From Pedobacter mendelii (GTDB lineage: Bacteria; Bacteroidota; Bacteroidia; Sphingobacteriales; Sphingobacteriaceae), in contig NZ_BMDJ01000002.1 of the NCBI RefSeq assembly GCF_014635725.1, forward strand, positions 248,001 through 312,000: a stretch of 64,000 bases of DNA, in the 5' to 3' direction. Made by a program: the position numbers and the translations under genes. Shown in pieces: positions 8,963-19,072 of this stretch (the first letter of the stretch is position 1; every line of letters begins with the position of its first letter). Under the pieces are notes generated by a model. The model searched no databases and had not been told where the DNA came from. It was given only the letters and a program-made list of their open reading frames with translations.

Positions 8963-9142
8963 TTATTTTGCACTGTTTTTCTTTTCAGTTACTTCTTTTC
9001 TGATATCAGAAGCTAAAACTTTAAGGTCTTGCATAGCCTTACGTACTCTGGTACCAGCTGCTGCATTTCCACCATCATAAAATTTTGCAGCATCTGCTTC
9101 GATATTCGCAATAACTTCTTTTACTTTTTCAAACTTTTCCAT
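8963..9142 (-). CDS. Hc1-type histone H1-like DNA-binding protein
   Basis: 59 aa, short, lysine-rich and helical: MEKFEKVKEVIANIEADA, then KFYDGGNAAAGTRVRKAMQD, then LKVLASDIRKEVTEKKNSAK. The GNAAAGTRVRKAMQDLK core is the hallmark of the small Hc1/histone H1-like proteins that are widespread in Bacteroidetes, where they are thought to bind DNA or nucleoids. The gene is too short for a standard ORF cut-off and overlaps a spurious plus-strand frame. It has its own strong terminator (8901-8935), so it is probably monocistronic and highly expressed. Confidence 0.88.
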   Translation of the reverse strand: MEKFEKVKEVIANIEADAAKFYDGGNAAAGTRVRKAMQDLKVLASDIRKEVTEKKNSAK

Positions 9143-9407
9143 AATTGTACTTTATTATTGACGGGAAAATCCAGTCAAATGGTTTAACAAATTGATTTTA
9201 TTATTTTGCAAAAAACGAGCCACTAAAATAAGAAATGAAACTAAATACTCAAATTCTATTTTTTTAATTGCTTTTCTATTGATGCCGGCCTATACAAACG
9301 CTACTTTCAGAACCGATTTCCTTACCCTACACCACGGGCAATTCCTTCCATTCAGTATGGATTAGTTTAAATTCATCACGACCAAACCTATTCAGGTTCA
9401 TTTCAGT

Positions 9408-11576
9408 TTAATGGACGACGATCGATTTTCTCGCCTTAATATCGCTAGATGAACTGCCTATAAGTAGCACTAATTTGTCTTTTTCAACGATAAATTTTTG
9501 TGATTTTATGTCCCAATAAGCCAGCGCTGAAGCTTTAAGTGGTAAATTTACCGATCGGGTTTCATTTGGCTTAAGTGTTATACGCTGATAGCTTTTAAGT
9601 TCTTTCATCGGCCGGTCAACTTTCGACTGCAAGTGCTGTACATAAAGTTGAACTACCTCATCACCTTCACGGCTACCGGTATTGGTCACATCAACGCTTA
9701 CCATTAGGGTTTCATTATCGCTGAGCTTAAGTTTACTGGTTTTTAGGTTGGCGTATTTAAAAGTGGTATAGCTTAACCCGTAACCGAAAGGGTATAGTGG
9801 TTCCGCTTTTGTATACATATAGGTACGTCCATTGCGGATATTATAGTCCATCATTGGTGGCAGATCCACTATTGATTTTGGCCAGGTCTGAACCAGTCTT
9901 CCCCCTGGATTTACATCGCCAAATAAAGTGCTGGCAAGGGCAATACCCAATGCTTGACTATTATGTGTAAGGTGAATAATAGCTGGTATGTTGGCATCAG
10001 CCCAGTTTATTGCATAAGGAAAACTGCTGATGAGTACAACAATGGTATTGGGATTGGCCTGATAAACTTTTTCAATCAGCATCTGCTGCGAGGCATCCAG
10101 GTTAATGTCTTCCCTATCAACCGCTTCGCGGCCTTCGGTAGGGCCATCTACTTTTTTCCAACCCAGATTTCCGGATGGATTATTACCAATACAAACAATG
10201 GCCAGCTCAGCTGATTTTGCCAAACTTACGGCCAGATTATCATTAGTAGAATGACTGATGGTGATATTACCTCCTGACATTTGCTTTATACCCGCTACCG
10301 GACTCACCGAATAAGATGGACTTCCACTATACCAATCTTCATACACCTCGCCAGATCTTGGCCCCACAACCGCAATTGATTTTATTTTATTTCTATCAAT
10401 TGGTAGTAAACCTTTACTGTTTTTCAAAAGTACAATAGACTTTTGTGTGATCAGATTAACAAATTCCCGGTTTTTTTCTATCAACCAGGGTTCTGGTCCA
10501 TTTTTGTTTTGAGCATAGCTCACAAGGCTCGGTGCATCTAGCTGACCTAATTTTATCATTACCCTAAAAACACCTCTTAAAGCGCCGTTAATGTCGGCTT
10601 CAGTTAACATTCCTTTATCAAGTGCGGCTTGTATACCTGGTTTATAAGCATCTAAAAACTGATTTATCCCAGCTTTGATGCAGGCTGTAGCAGTTTCTTC
10701 CGGTGTTTTATAATAATGATGTGCAGTCATTAATAAAGTATAGGCACCTCCATCCGTACAGATAATCCCATCTTGCCCCCACTCCTTAACGGCAAGATTT
10801 TTAAGCATCGGACTAACAGTTTGTGGGATGCCATTTACACCATTATAAGAAGCCATAAATGCCCTTGAACCACCCTCGACTACCCCCATCCGAAATGGCA
10901 CCGAATAATATTCGCGAAGCAACCGTTCATCAAAATTGGCTTGGCTGCTGTCTCTGCTGTTTTCATTACTGTTTGCCAGAAAGTGTTTCATTAGAGATGC
11001 AGTCTGCCAATAATTTGGATCGTCACCTTGCAAACCTCTTACATAAGCAACAACCATGGTACCATTAAAGAAAGCATCTTCGCCATAACATTCTTCTGTT
11101 CGCCCCCACCTAGGATCTCGCCCTAAATCTGCATTTGGTGCCCTGATTACAAGCCCGGCTTTTTTATAACGATCACTTTGGGTCAGGTAGCGCGCCTCAT
11201 AGCCTTCAATACTCGCGGCCTGCTTCACCAATTCAGGACTCCAGGTTTCTGCCAGCCCAATAGCTTGTGGAAAGGTAGTCGTTGCTACGGGTGTTTTCCC
11301 GCCCCAATTACCAGGTATGCCAGTTGCCAAACCGTGTAGCCCTTCGCTATGTCCGGTGCCTTTAATACCTAAACGAGCCACAGTTGGGTTTGTACCAAGA
11401 CAATTGATTTTTTCCGCTAGTGTCATCAGCGATAAAATATTATCGATTCGCTTTTCGACCGGAAGCATATTATTAAAAAAAGAATATTGTACCTGAGCAA
11501 ACAGGTTGCTGCCATTAAACGGCACCAATAAGATAAATAACCAATAGTGATTTTTTTTGACGAAGTTAAAACGCAT
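9408..11576 (-). CDS. Glycoside hydrolase family 3 (beta-glucosidase/beta-xylosidase type)
   Basis: 722 aa secreted exo-acting enzyme that removes terminal beta-linked sugars by a retaining mechanism. Signal peptide (ends NLFAQ). The (beta/alpha)8 domain carries the conserved GRDPRWGRTEE and MKHFLANS blocks. The nucleophile is Asp275 in IICTDGG. Then follow the alpha/beta sandwich domain and a C-terminal fibronectin-III-like domain (VTNTGSREGDEVVQLYV). Its ATG overlaps the GH31 stop codon (TAATG), so the two are translationally coupled. It is the last gene of the SusCD locus. Beta-glucosidase versus beta-xylosidase cannot be decided from sequence. Confidence 0.92.
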   Translation of the reverse strand: MRFNFVKKNHYWLFILLVPFNGSNLFAQVQYSFFNNMLPVEKRIDNILSLMTLAEKINCLGTNPTVARLGIKGTGHSEGLHGLATGIPGNWGGKTPVATTTFPQAIGLAETWSPELVKQAASIEGYEARYLTQSDRYKKAGLVIRAPNADLGRDPRWGRTEECYGEDAFFNGTMVVAYVRGLQGDDPNYWQTASLMKHFLANSNENSRDSSQANFDERLLREYYSVPFRMGVVEGGSRAFMASYNGVNGIPQTVSPMLKNLAVKEWGQDGIICTDGGAYTLLMTAHHYYKTPEETATACIKAGINQFLDAYKPGIQAALDKGMLTEADINGALRGVFRVMIKLGQLDAPSLVSYAQNKNGPEPWLIEKNREFVNLITQKSIVLLKNSKGLLPIDRNKIKSIAVVGPRSGEVYEDWYSGSPSYSVSPVAGIKQMSGGNITISHSTNDNLAVSLAKSAELAIVCIGNNPSGNLGWKKVDGPTEGREAVDREDINLDASQQMLIEKVYQANPNTIVVLISSFPYAINWADANIPAIIHLTHNSQALGIALASTLFGDVNPGGRLVQTWPKSIVDLPPMMDYNIRNGRTYMYTKAEPLYPFGYGLSYTTFKYANLKTSKLKLSDNETLMVSVDVTNTGSREGDEVVQLYVQHLQSKVDRPMKELKSYQRITLKPNETRSVNLPLKASALAYWDIKSQKFIVEKDKLVLLIGSSSSDIKARKSIVVH

Positions 11577-13975
11577 TACTTTAGCAGATTTTGTGAATAA
11601 GGTTTAATTATCCATTTAACCTTTCCCTGATAGGGATCATTTAAGATGTTTTTATCAGATGAGGTAATTTGATGGAGTTTATTATCAGACGGTAAACAGA
11701 CCATACCCACTGCCTTTTTTCCTTTTGGCGAATAAGTAATTAGCTGAAGGGAAGACCAATCCATCTGCATGGTCGATTGTGCGAGTTTAATATGCGGAAT
11801 AATTGCTCCAGATCTAACTAAAATAATTGCCTTTACCTGGCCCGATTTAATTAGATGCCAGCCATTTTGATAAACTGTCCCAGATTGATAATCAATCCAT
11901 TCGCCTGGTGGCAGGTAAACATTCCGCTCCTTAACGTCCTCAAATAGCGGTGCAACCAGCATATCCGATCCAAACAGGTATTGATCATCAACCAGCCACG
12001 AACCCGGATCGTTAGGGTATTCTACAAATAAGGCTCTAACCATGGGTAAGCCACGTTCAGTACAATCTTTAGCCTGTGCATAAATGTAGGGCATAAGCTT
12101 GTAACGCATCTCGTCTGTAATCCTGAATGTATTTAAAAAATCAGGGCTGTACGCCCATGGCTCTTTTGGAGGTGCACCATGACTGCGGCTATGTGATGAA
12201 AGTAAGCCAAATGCTGCCCAGCGCGCATAAAGATTTTCGGGTGTTTTTAATACAAAGCCGCCAATATCATGGCTCCAAAAAGCAAATCCGGAAAGGCCGA
12301 ACGAAAGCCCGCCCCTAAGTTCTGCAGCCATCGCGGTGTTGGTGTTTGCGGCATCGCCTCCCCAGTGTAATGGATAACGCTGGCTACCAGCCCAGGCACT
12401 ACGTGCCCAGATGATATTTTCTCCATTTATTTGTTTAGTAATATCGGCTACCGCCTTGTTATAACGCAACGGATACAGGTTATGTTCATAAAAACCCGAC
12501 CGGCCAGAGTAATAAAGACCATTATTGGGCGCAGCCTCACCAAAATCGACTTTAATGGCACCCACTCCTAGTGTTAATAACCCAGCAATTTTGTCCTGAT
12601 ACCACTTTACGGTAGCTGGATTTGAAAAATCAAGTATAGCATCTTCGTAAGGAAGATTACCTTTCCCGTCTTTAACCACCAGATCTTTGCTAACCAATTC
12701 ATTAAACAATATATTTTTTGGCGTAAAATAGGGCAACTGCCAAAGCGAAACATGAAAACCATTTTTTTTGAGGTCAGACATTAGCTTAGCAGGGTCCTTA
12801 AAACGATCCGCAGCAAATTTATAATCCGTGCGCCAGTCTGTTGTAAACCAACCTGTATCGTAGTGGATTACATCCGCAGGAATTTTATTTTCACGCAGCT
12901 TTGCCGCCACATCTCTCCCATCCTGCTCGGAAGTATATGTGATCCGACTCATCCAAAATCCAAAAGACCAAAGTGGCGGCATAGCGGCTTTGCCAGTTAA
13001 ATTAGTATATTCATTTAAAACGTCCTTTGGTTCACCCAGAAAAACAAACAGATCTAGCGCATCATCGCCTATCATCAAAGAATTCACACCGCTAAAATAT
13101 TTACCAAAATCACACGTTATTGGTGTTGATGTATGCATAAACATGCCGTAGCCGCGATTACTCATAAAAAAAGGAATAGGCTTGTACATGGTTTCGTTTT
13201 GAACCCCATTGGCATCATCGGCCCACAACACAACCTTTTGCCCCCGCTTATCAAATGAAGTAAAGGATTCGCCACAACCAAATATTTTTTCTCCTGGTGA
13301 TAAGGCAAAAGCAGCGGCCATGCTCCTCGAATAATCACTAGCCCTTCTAACATAAGAAAATGGTAAAACCGGCGTAAATGTCGCATCTGCATTATCCTTA
13401 TGATGAATGGTTTTTGTTAGCAGCTTACCTGCTGCATCTCGAAGCTCTACGTGCCAGGGCTGCGTTAGAATAGTTACCGAGCCAAATTTACTGGTATACC
13501 GGTGTCCGCCATTTATTTTAGCATATTTCCAGTCATCTTTATCTATTGGCGCAGAACCATTAACAAGCATTAAGGATGCTTGATCTGGCTTGACCTGAAA
13601 ACCGGACGACATGCGTATGCGCAAAGTACGTGCAGACACAAACTCAATACGGAATGGCAGTTCTGGCGACTGCTCGTATTCTGTTTTGGGAAATTCGTTC
13701 GCGGGCACTTGTTGCAAAACGGCGAGCATGTTGTTAAATGCCATACGTGAGGCATATTGAAAACGTTTGTAGGTAATTTTTCCGCTTCCTGTACTAGGAT
13801 CGAAATTGCTTAGGCTATCTGCAAGGTAATAGGTATTTTCAAAATCTTTAAAATCAACGCTTATATCTATGGGCGAATTCAACAACTTCACGCCTTGAAG
13901 CTGTGCCGATGCGCTATGGATCAGCAGTAATACCAAACCACCCAATAAAGCACATTTTATTCGCTTTTTCATCAT
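11576..13975 (-). CDS. Glycoside hydrolase family 31 (alpha-xylosidase/alpha-glucosidase, YicI-like)
   Basis: 799 aa with signal peptide (AAs 1-25, ending ASAQ). N-terminal beta-sandwich, then a (beta/alpha)8 barrel. The nucleophile is Asp477 in IKVDFGEAAP, which resembles the YicI-type KTDFGE motif, and the acid/base is Asp541 in HWGGDAANT. C-terminal beta domains follow. The YicI-like surroundings (WARSAWAGSQRYPLHWGGD) favour alpha-xylosidase, but alpha-glucosidase is possible. Two adjacent ATG codons exist; the first is used here. It is 192 bp after the second SusD gene and coupled to GH3, suggesting sequential trimming of an oligosaccharide with alpha-linked side units. Confidence 0.92.
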   Translation of the reverse strand: MMKKRIKCALLGGLVLLLIHSASAQLQGVKLLNSPIDISVDFKDFENTYYLADSLSNFDPSTGSGKITYKRFQYASRMAFNNMLAVLQQVPANEFPKTEYEQSPELPFRIEFVSARTLRIRMSSGFQVKPDQASLMLVNGSAPIDKDDWKYAKINGGHRYTSKFGSVTILTQPWHVELRDAAGKLLTKTIHHKDNADATFTPVLPFSYVRRASDYSRSMAAAFALSPGEKIFGCGESFTSFDKRGQKVVLWADDANGVQNETMYKPIPFFMSNRGYGMFMHTSTPITCDFGKYFSGVNSLMIGDDALDLFVFLGEPKDVLNEYTNLTGKAAMPPLWSFGFWMSRITYTSEQDGRDVAAKLRENKIPADVIHYDTGWFTTDWRTDYKFAADRFKDPAKLMSDLKKNGFHVSLWQLPYFTPKNILFNELVSKDLVVKDGKGNLPYEDAILDFSNPATVKWYQDKIAGLLTLGVGAIKVDFGEAAPNNGLYYSGRSGFYEHNLYPLRYNKAVADITKQINGENIIWARSAWAGSQRYPLHWGGDAANTNTAMAAELRGGLSFGLSGFAFWSHDIGGFVLKTPENLYARWAAFGLLSSHSRSHGAPPKEPWAYSPDFLNTFRITDEMRYKLMPYIYAQAKDCTERGLPMVRALFVEYPNDPGSWLVDDQYLFGSDMLVAPLFEDVKERNVYLPPGEWIDYQSGTVYQNGWHLIKSGQVKAIILVRSGAIIPHIKLAQSTMQMDWSSLQLITYSPKGKKAVGMVCLPSDNKLHQITSSDKNILNDPYQGKVKWIIKPYSQNLLK

Positions 13976-14167
13976 TTTTACCCTGTTTAATTATTTAATT
14001 AGAATAAGCAAGCCAAATCAGCCTGCTCAACCATAAATTTAATTGCTTTTTTTGGCATAAGCCTTAGGAATTTATTGCAGGCCTTATTCTTTGCATAATG
14101 GCAATGGCGGTTATATTTTTGTTCCAACAGCCATTACCGAAAACTCATTACAGAACAGGACGCTTTG

Positions 14168-15901
14168 CTACCATCCGGGATTTTGCACCATTGCAGGTGC
14201 TTTCCTAATCTCACTAGTTTGAATTGGCAACAGATAATTTCTTTCAGCAAACGCATGTAGATAAAATGATAAAACTACCTTATAACTATAGGTTCCATTC
14301 GCATTTTTCGTAATCTGCATCAACTTATTCCTTCCGTTTTGTGTGGTAAGGGCAATTTTCCATCGTCTTACATCGTCCCAGCGTGTATTTTCATACATCA
14401 GTTCAATGTGTCTTTCGTTTTGAACAAAGGCCCTCATCGCAACAACATCCATGTTCGGGTTTATACCATAGTTGCCATCCGTACCCGGAGCAATTCCTGC
14501 CCTAGCTCGCAATTGTTTCAAAACAGGATAAGCCAAAGCAGTTTGGCCAGTTTCATTAATGGCTTCAGCATAAATCAGCAAAATATCCGCATAACGTAGC
14601 AAGGGCCAACCTCTGTTTGTATTTCCCGGACTATTGGCCGCTAAGGTGGCATCGCACATCTTACGGGAGTAATATCCGGTTGGGCCTGTGGTAGAAGCAT
14701 TGTATACAAAGCCATCTGTAGGTGCTCCTACATAAGTAAATACTTGCGTATTAGAATTTGTGGCTAAATTAAAATACGTAGCTCCGTTATAAATGATGGA
14801 ATAACCGAACCTGGGATCACGGTTTACGTATGGATTGTTTTCATCATACCCTGAGGTGGGATCGGTAATGGCCTTTCCATTAGCCATAGGGAAAGCATCA
14901 ACCAAAGTTTGGGTTGGCGTACCATATTTACTCCCATTACGGGTACTAGGCAGATAAAATATCTCGAAATCCTTATTCGCGAAACGATTGTGATAAAAAA
15001 TATATTCACTGTTTATACGTTGTAAAAACATGTTGTAAAAACCATAGCCCGGCGCGGTATTGTTGTCCGTAACGAGTGCATAGGTGTTCGTATTCATAAC
15101 AGCTTTAGCAGCATCAGCAGCAGCTTGCCATCGGCTGACACTATAGGTTGCATATCCGGCAGCATCCGTACGTGTAGGATCAGTGGCCAGCCCGGGATAA
15201 CTGTTTCCATTAAAAAGTGGACTTGCAGCAAATAGTAATAATTTCGCTTTTACCGCCAGCGCAGCACCTTTAGTTACCCTGCCATAATCATTCCCCGACC
15301 AACTTACGGGTAATATGGTGGCAGCGGCATCCAGTTCATCTGAAACATATTTTACACAATCACCGAAACTGTTGCGGGGGATGTTAACAAAATCGTTAAT
15401 ATCAAAGACCTGATCTTTGATAATAGGTACCCCGCCGAAATTAATTAACAAATTATAGTAATACCAGGCACGTAAAAACCTGGCTTCGGCAGCAACCCTT
15501 TTTTGTGTAGATGCAGCCAATGGTGTTGTAGGCAGTTTTGTTAACAATAAATTGCAGCTTCTTATATTTGTCCACGGAAGAGACCACACTTCTGCAAAAC
15601 CGGGAACGCCATCCGCAGTATAATTAGAGGAGTAATATATGGTTGGTCTACGTGCCGGATTTGACAAACTAAACTCCGAATCGTCGGTCGCCTGTTCCGT
15701 TCCGCCATTTTCCCACCTTGTTTTGAAAAAAGCAAAGCCCTCATCGTCATAAATACGGGTTAAAAAGCTTATGGTGTTTACGCTGTCAGAAAAGACAGTT
15801 TGCTCATTTAATGCATTATTGGACTTATTATCCAATACTGACCCTTTTTTACAAGCTGTAAAAAGAATGACCATTGTTAAAATACTGAAAAGATATTTCA
15901 T
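14168..15901 (-). CDS. SusD/RagB-family glycan-binding lipoprotein (pair 2)
   Basis: 577 aa surface lipoprotein that captures glycan and forms the lid of the adjacent SusC channel. The start is the ATG at 15901 (MKYLFSIL); two further codons upstream begin with TTG and are not needed. Lipobox cysteine at residue 17 (ILFTACKKGS). SusD features: tetratricopeptide-like helices with RFLRAWYYYNLLINFGGVPII, and the C-terminal RPAILRYADILLIYAEA-like region (here RYADILLIYAEAINETG) with RHIELMYENTRWDDVRRWK near the end. It is 13 bp after the SusC gene. Confidence 0.95.
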   Translation of the reverse strand: MKYLFSILTMVILFTACKKGSVLDNKSNNALNEQTVFSDSVNTISFLTRIYDDEGFAFFKTRWENGGTEQATDDSEFSLSNPARRPTIYYSSNYTADGVPGFAEVWSLPWTNIRSCNLLLTKLPTTPLAASTQKRVAAEARFLRAWYYYNLLINFGGVPIIKDQVFDINDFVNIPRNSFGDCVKYVSDELDAAATILPVSWSGNDYGRVTKGAALAVKAKLLLFAASPLFNGNSYPGLATDPTRTDAAGYATYSVSRWQAAADAAKAVMNTNTYALVTDNNTAPGYGFYNMFLQRINSEYIFYHNRFANKDFEIFYLPSTRNGSKYGTPTQTLVDAFPMANGKAITDPTSGYDENNPYVNRDPRFGYSIIYNGATYFNLATNSNTQVFTYVGAPTDGFVYNASTTGPTGYYSRKMCDATLAANSPGNTNRGWPLLRYADILLIYAEAINETGQTALAYPVLKQLRARAGIAPGTDGNYGINPNMDVVAMRAFVQNERHIELMYENTRWDDVRRWKIALTTQNGRNKLMQITKNANGTYSYKVVLSFYLHAFAERNYLLPIQTSEIRKAPAMVQNPGW

Positions 15902-15914
15902 AATCAATTTTTAA

Positions 15915-18900
15915 TTATAATGTAATGTTTAAGCCGATATTATAGATGCGTTGTGGCGGATAGTTTTGTTGGGTGGTGCCATAAGTTGCTTCAGGATCTA
16001 AGGCGTATTTTTTATAAGCATCAGACCAGGTGTATAAGTTATTTCCACTTAGGTAAATGCGCAAACTTTGTAATCCGATTTTGCTCACAAATTTTGCAGG
16101 AAATGAATAAGCGAATTCTGCTGTTCTTAATCGCAAATAATTACCGGAAATGGTCCAGAAATCGGAAGCACTTGATGGATCACTTATGGTTCGGGTAGTT
16201 GTTAAATATGGGTATTTCGCATTATCGCCCAGTTCTGGTGTCCATGCTTGTTGATGTATCGGTTGTAAATTTGCTGAAAAAGCCCTTATTGCTTCCTCAG
16301 AACCCGAAATAACAAAGCCCGTTGCCCCCTGAAATAATGCACTCATACTAAAACCTTTATAAGCAAAACCTAATTGTGCCCCGAAATTATTTATAGGTGT
16401 ATTTGTAAGATCAGAAACCGCCTGATCTTTTCCATCTATAAATCCATCTTTATTTAAATCTTCATATTTTAAATCTCCAGCTTTGGTAACACCTGCAGAA
16501 GCCTTTGCAACAGCCGGATTTGCAATATCTGCCGCATTGTAGAAACCAAGGAAATGGTACCTGGCCTGTGCACCAAGCGGATGTCCGGTGTAATATTGCC
16601 ATGGATACAGCGTAGATGGCTCATCCTGAAATATGATCTTACTCTTTACTTTCGAAAACGTTCCTCTGGCGTTAAAAGTAAAATCTTTACCTATTTTATC
16701 ATGATAGTTTAATTCAACTTCAAAACCACGGGTATTTGTTTTTCCTAAATTTACAGGTGGCAGCGATTGGCCAAATATGGCAGACACCGTTCCACGCTGA
16801 ATTAACTGATCATACCGATCATTATTAAATACATCTACCGCTCCGTTAATTTTATTAAATAGCGCAAAATCAGCACCAATATTCAGTTGCTTGCTTTTTT
16901 CCCAGGTAACCGCCGGGTTTGGCAGCGTACCTTCTTGTAGGCCGTTATTTGCAGGCAAAGTAGCGCCATTAGTTTCACCAAACGATATTGCCTGATTGCC
17001 ACCGCTCGGCAAATAGCTTTGTAAGTACACATAAGTTTGGCCTGAACCTAATAAATCAGACCCAATCAAACCATAAGAAGCCCTGAATTTAAGAACATCA
17101 ATAAATTTGACGTTGTTTTTCATAAATGATTCTTCTGCAATATTGTACGCAGCAGAAACGGCTGGAAAAAACCCATAATGTTTCTGGAACCTGTCGGTGC
17201 CATTATATGCACCGCTTAGCGTAACGATATATTTTTGCTTAAAATCATAGGTAACTCGGGCAGTAGTACCCAGAGTTACACTCGGAACAAAGTTGTAATT
17301 ATCATAATTGATATTTGTGACCGGCAAACTGGCGTTGTAACTAGATAGATTGTACAACAGCAAAGAGTTAATGTGATGGCTGCCAAAACTGCGATCATAA
17401 TTTAACGAAGCCTGAGCAGTTACTCTACGCTGCGTACTACCTCCATTATAAGCTGTTCCCAATCGCTCCAGCCTGTATATATTAGCAAAAGCAGGGGTGT
17501 AAGTACTATTGGTTGGATTGTAAATATAAGACGGTAAGTTTACCCGTGTTAAACCGATAGTATTGCTGTAATTACTTGTATACGCAAGCAAACCTCTCGC
17601 ACTTAAGCCCTTGGTAATAAAGTCGAGTTTTTCATTAGCTTGCCCAGATAGTACCATATTATTTAAATTTGTTCGGTTATAACCATCAAGGGTTAACCGT
17701 TGGATAATATTTGGGGTAATGTAATTTGTTACATTGGATTGGTAATTTGAATACCCCCAACTCCCGTCAGGATTTTTTATCGGATAGGCATAAGGTGATA
17801 GTGCCAGGAAACTTCCATATTCGCCAAACACATCATTTTTATTACCATTGGTTGAAGGATAGTATACCGATGGTACATTTACCTGACCAATATTGCCGTA
17901 AGCATTGATTTGTATGTCGAGGTTTTTATTGGCCTTTATATCAAGGTTAGAACGATAGTTGTAGCGATGATTAAAATAGTTACCGTTGTACCCTTGGTCT
18001 TCGCTAAAATCTTTGGTTAAACCACCTTGATTAATATAGCTCAATGACACAAAGTATTTTACATTTTCAGTGCCGCCCTGCAGATCAAACGTGCTTTTGT
18101 ACTGTTTGGCGAATTTTTTAAATAGCTCATCACGCCAGTTAATATTAGGGTGCCCATAAGGGTCCTGACCATTCTGGAAAAGGGCAAGATCAGCAGCCGT
18201 CCATCGAGGGGTAACGCCATCATTAGTATTTGCTTGGTTAACTAAAAGTGCAGTATTGTATGCATCAAGATAGGTAGGCAACTTAGTTGGTTGTGATACG
18301 CCAAAATCGTTACGAAAAGACATACGCGGCTTGCCGCTTTTACCACGACGTGTTGTAACAACCACTACTCCGTTGGCGCCCTTGATGCCGTAAACAGCAG
18401 TTTGCGAGGCATCCTTTAGTACAGTAACAGACTCAACTTCATTGGGATCGATATTTCTAAACTGATCATAATTAAATTCAATATCATCCACAATAATTAA
18501 TGGATTATTATTGCCGTTAAGCGAACTTACACCACGTACCAGGAAATTAGCACCATCTGACCCTGGCTGACCAGTAGTTTGTTGGGATATAAATCCAGTT
18601 AAACGACCAGCTAAAGTATTTTGCAAACTGGCAGATGGATTTTGCCGAATATCGGCACCCGATACCGCACTTTGCGCACCCGTTAGCGTTTTCTTTTGAA
18701 CAGCTCCGTAACCCACAACAACAACCTCATTTAAATCCTGTGTTTTGGATTCCAAAGTTACGTTAATAGTTGAACCTGTAACCTCTACTTCTTTAGTAAC
18801 ATAGCTCTGACTTCTGATAATAAGTATCTGGCTTTTTCCTTTTAAAGTAATTGTGAATTTTCCGTCTACAGTTGTTGCCACGCCATTAACAGGTACTGCT

Positions 18901-19040
18901 CCTTTTTCTATTACGGTAGCACCAGGAATTACACCTTGCAAATCGCGAACGGTACCTTGGATTTGCCTGTTTTGCGCATTGGCAAATAATGCTATAAAGC
19001 ATAATGTCAGTGTAAAACTTAATAATCTGAGTTTTTTCAT
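15915..19040 (-). CDS. SusC/RagA-family TonB-dependent outer-membrane transporter (pair 2)
   Basis: 1,041 aa. Start set at ATG 19040 (MKKLRLLSFTLTL), which gives a clean signal peptide ending ANAQ; an upstream in-frame ATG at 19079 would add 13 residues overlapping the previous gene's stop. Domains: carboxypeptidase-D regulatory-like sandwich (about 25-95), TonB box EVVVVGYG, plug domain with RGVSSLNGNNNPLIIVDD and ESVTVLKDASQTAVYG, then the 22-strand barrel ending in the NLYTW...YPPQRIYNIGLNITL region. It imports oligosaccharides captured by its SusD partner. Confidence 0.95.
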   Translation of the reverse strand: MKKLRLLSFTLTLCFIALFANAQNRQIQGTVRDLQGVIPGATVIEKGAVPVNGVATTVDGKFTITLKGKSQILIIRSQSYVTKEVEVTGSTINVTLESKTQDLNEVVVVGYGAVQKKTLTGAQSAVSGADIRQNPSASLQNTLAGRLTGFISQQTTGQPGSDGANFLVRGVSSLNGNNNPLIIVDDIEFNYDQFRNIDPNEVESVTVLKDASQTAVYGIKGANGVVVVTTRRGKSGKPRMSFRNDFGVSQPTKLPTYLDAYNTALLVNQANTNDGVTPRWTAADLALFQNGQDPYGHPNINWRDELFKKFAKQYKSTFDLQGGTENVKYFVSLSYINQGGLTKDFSEDQGYNGNYFNHRYNYRSNLDIKANKNLDIQINAYGNIGQVNVPSVYYPSTNGNKNDVFGEYGSFLALSPYAYPIKNPDGSWGYSNYQSNVTNYITPNIIQRLTLDGYNRTNLNNMVLSGQANEKLDFITKGLSARGLLAYTSNYSNTIGLTRVNLPSYIYNPTNSTYTPAFANIYRLERLGTAYNGGSTQRRVTAQASLNYDRSFGSHHINSLLLYNLSSYNASLPVTNINYDNYNFVPSVTLGTTARVTYDFKQKYIVTLSGAYNGTDRFQKHYGFFPAVSAAYNIAEESFMKNNVKFIDVLKFRASYGLIGSDLLGSGQTYVYLQSYLPSGGNQAISFGETNGATLPANNGLQEGTLPNPAVTWEKSKQLNIGADFALFNKINGAVDVFNNDRYDQLIQRGTVSAIFGQSLPPVNLGKTNTRGFEVELNYHDKIGKDFTFNARGTFSKVKSKIIFQDEPSTLYPWQYYTGHPLGAQARYHFLGFYNAADIANPAVAKASAGVTKAGDLKYEDLNKDGFIDGKDQAVSDLTNTPINNFGAQLGFAYKGFSMSALFQGATGFVISGSEEAIRAFSANLQPIHQQAWTPELGDNAKYPYLTTTRTISDPSSASDFWTISGNYLRLRTAEFAYSFPAKFVSKIGLQSLRIYLSGNNLYTWSDAYKKYALDPEATYGTTQQNYPPQRIYNIGLNITL

Positions 19041-19072
19041 TGTATAATAGTTTACAATTTTTTTAAAAATCA

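Noticed and set aside
8754..9080. 108-codon plus-strand frame
   Set aside because: It overlaps the Hc1 gene and the DUF5694 fragment, both of which are supported on the minus strand; its product has no family features.
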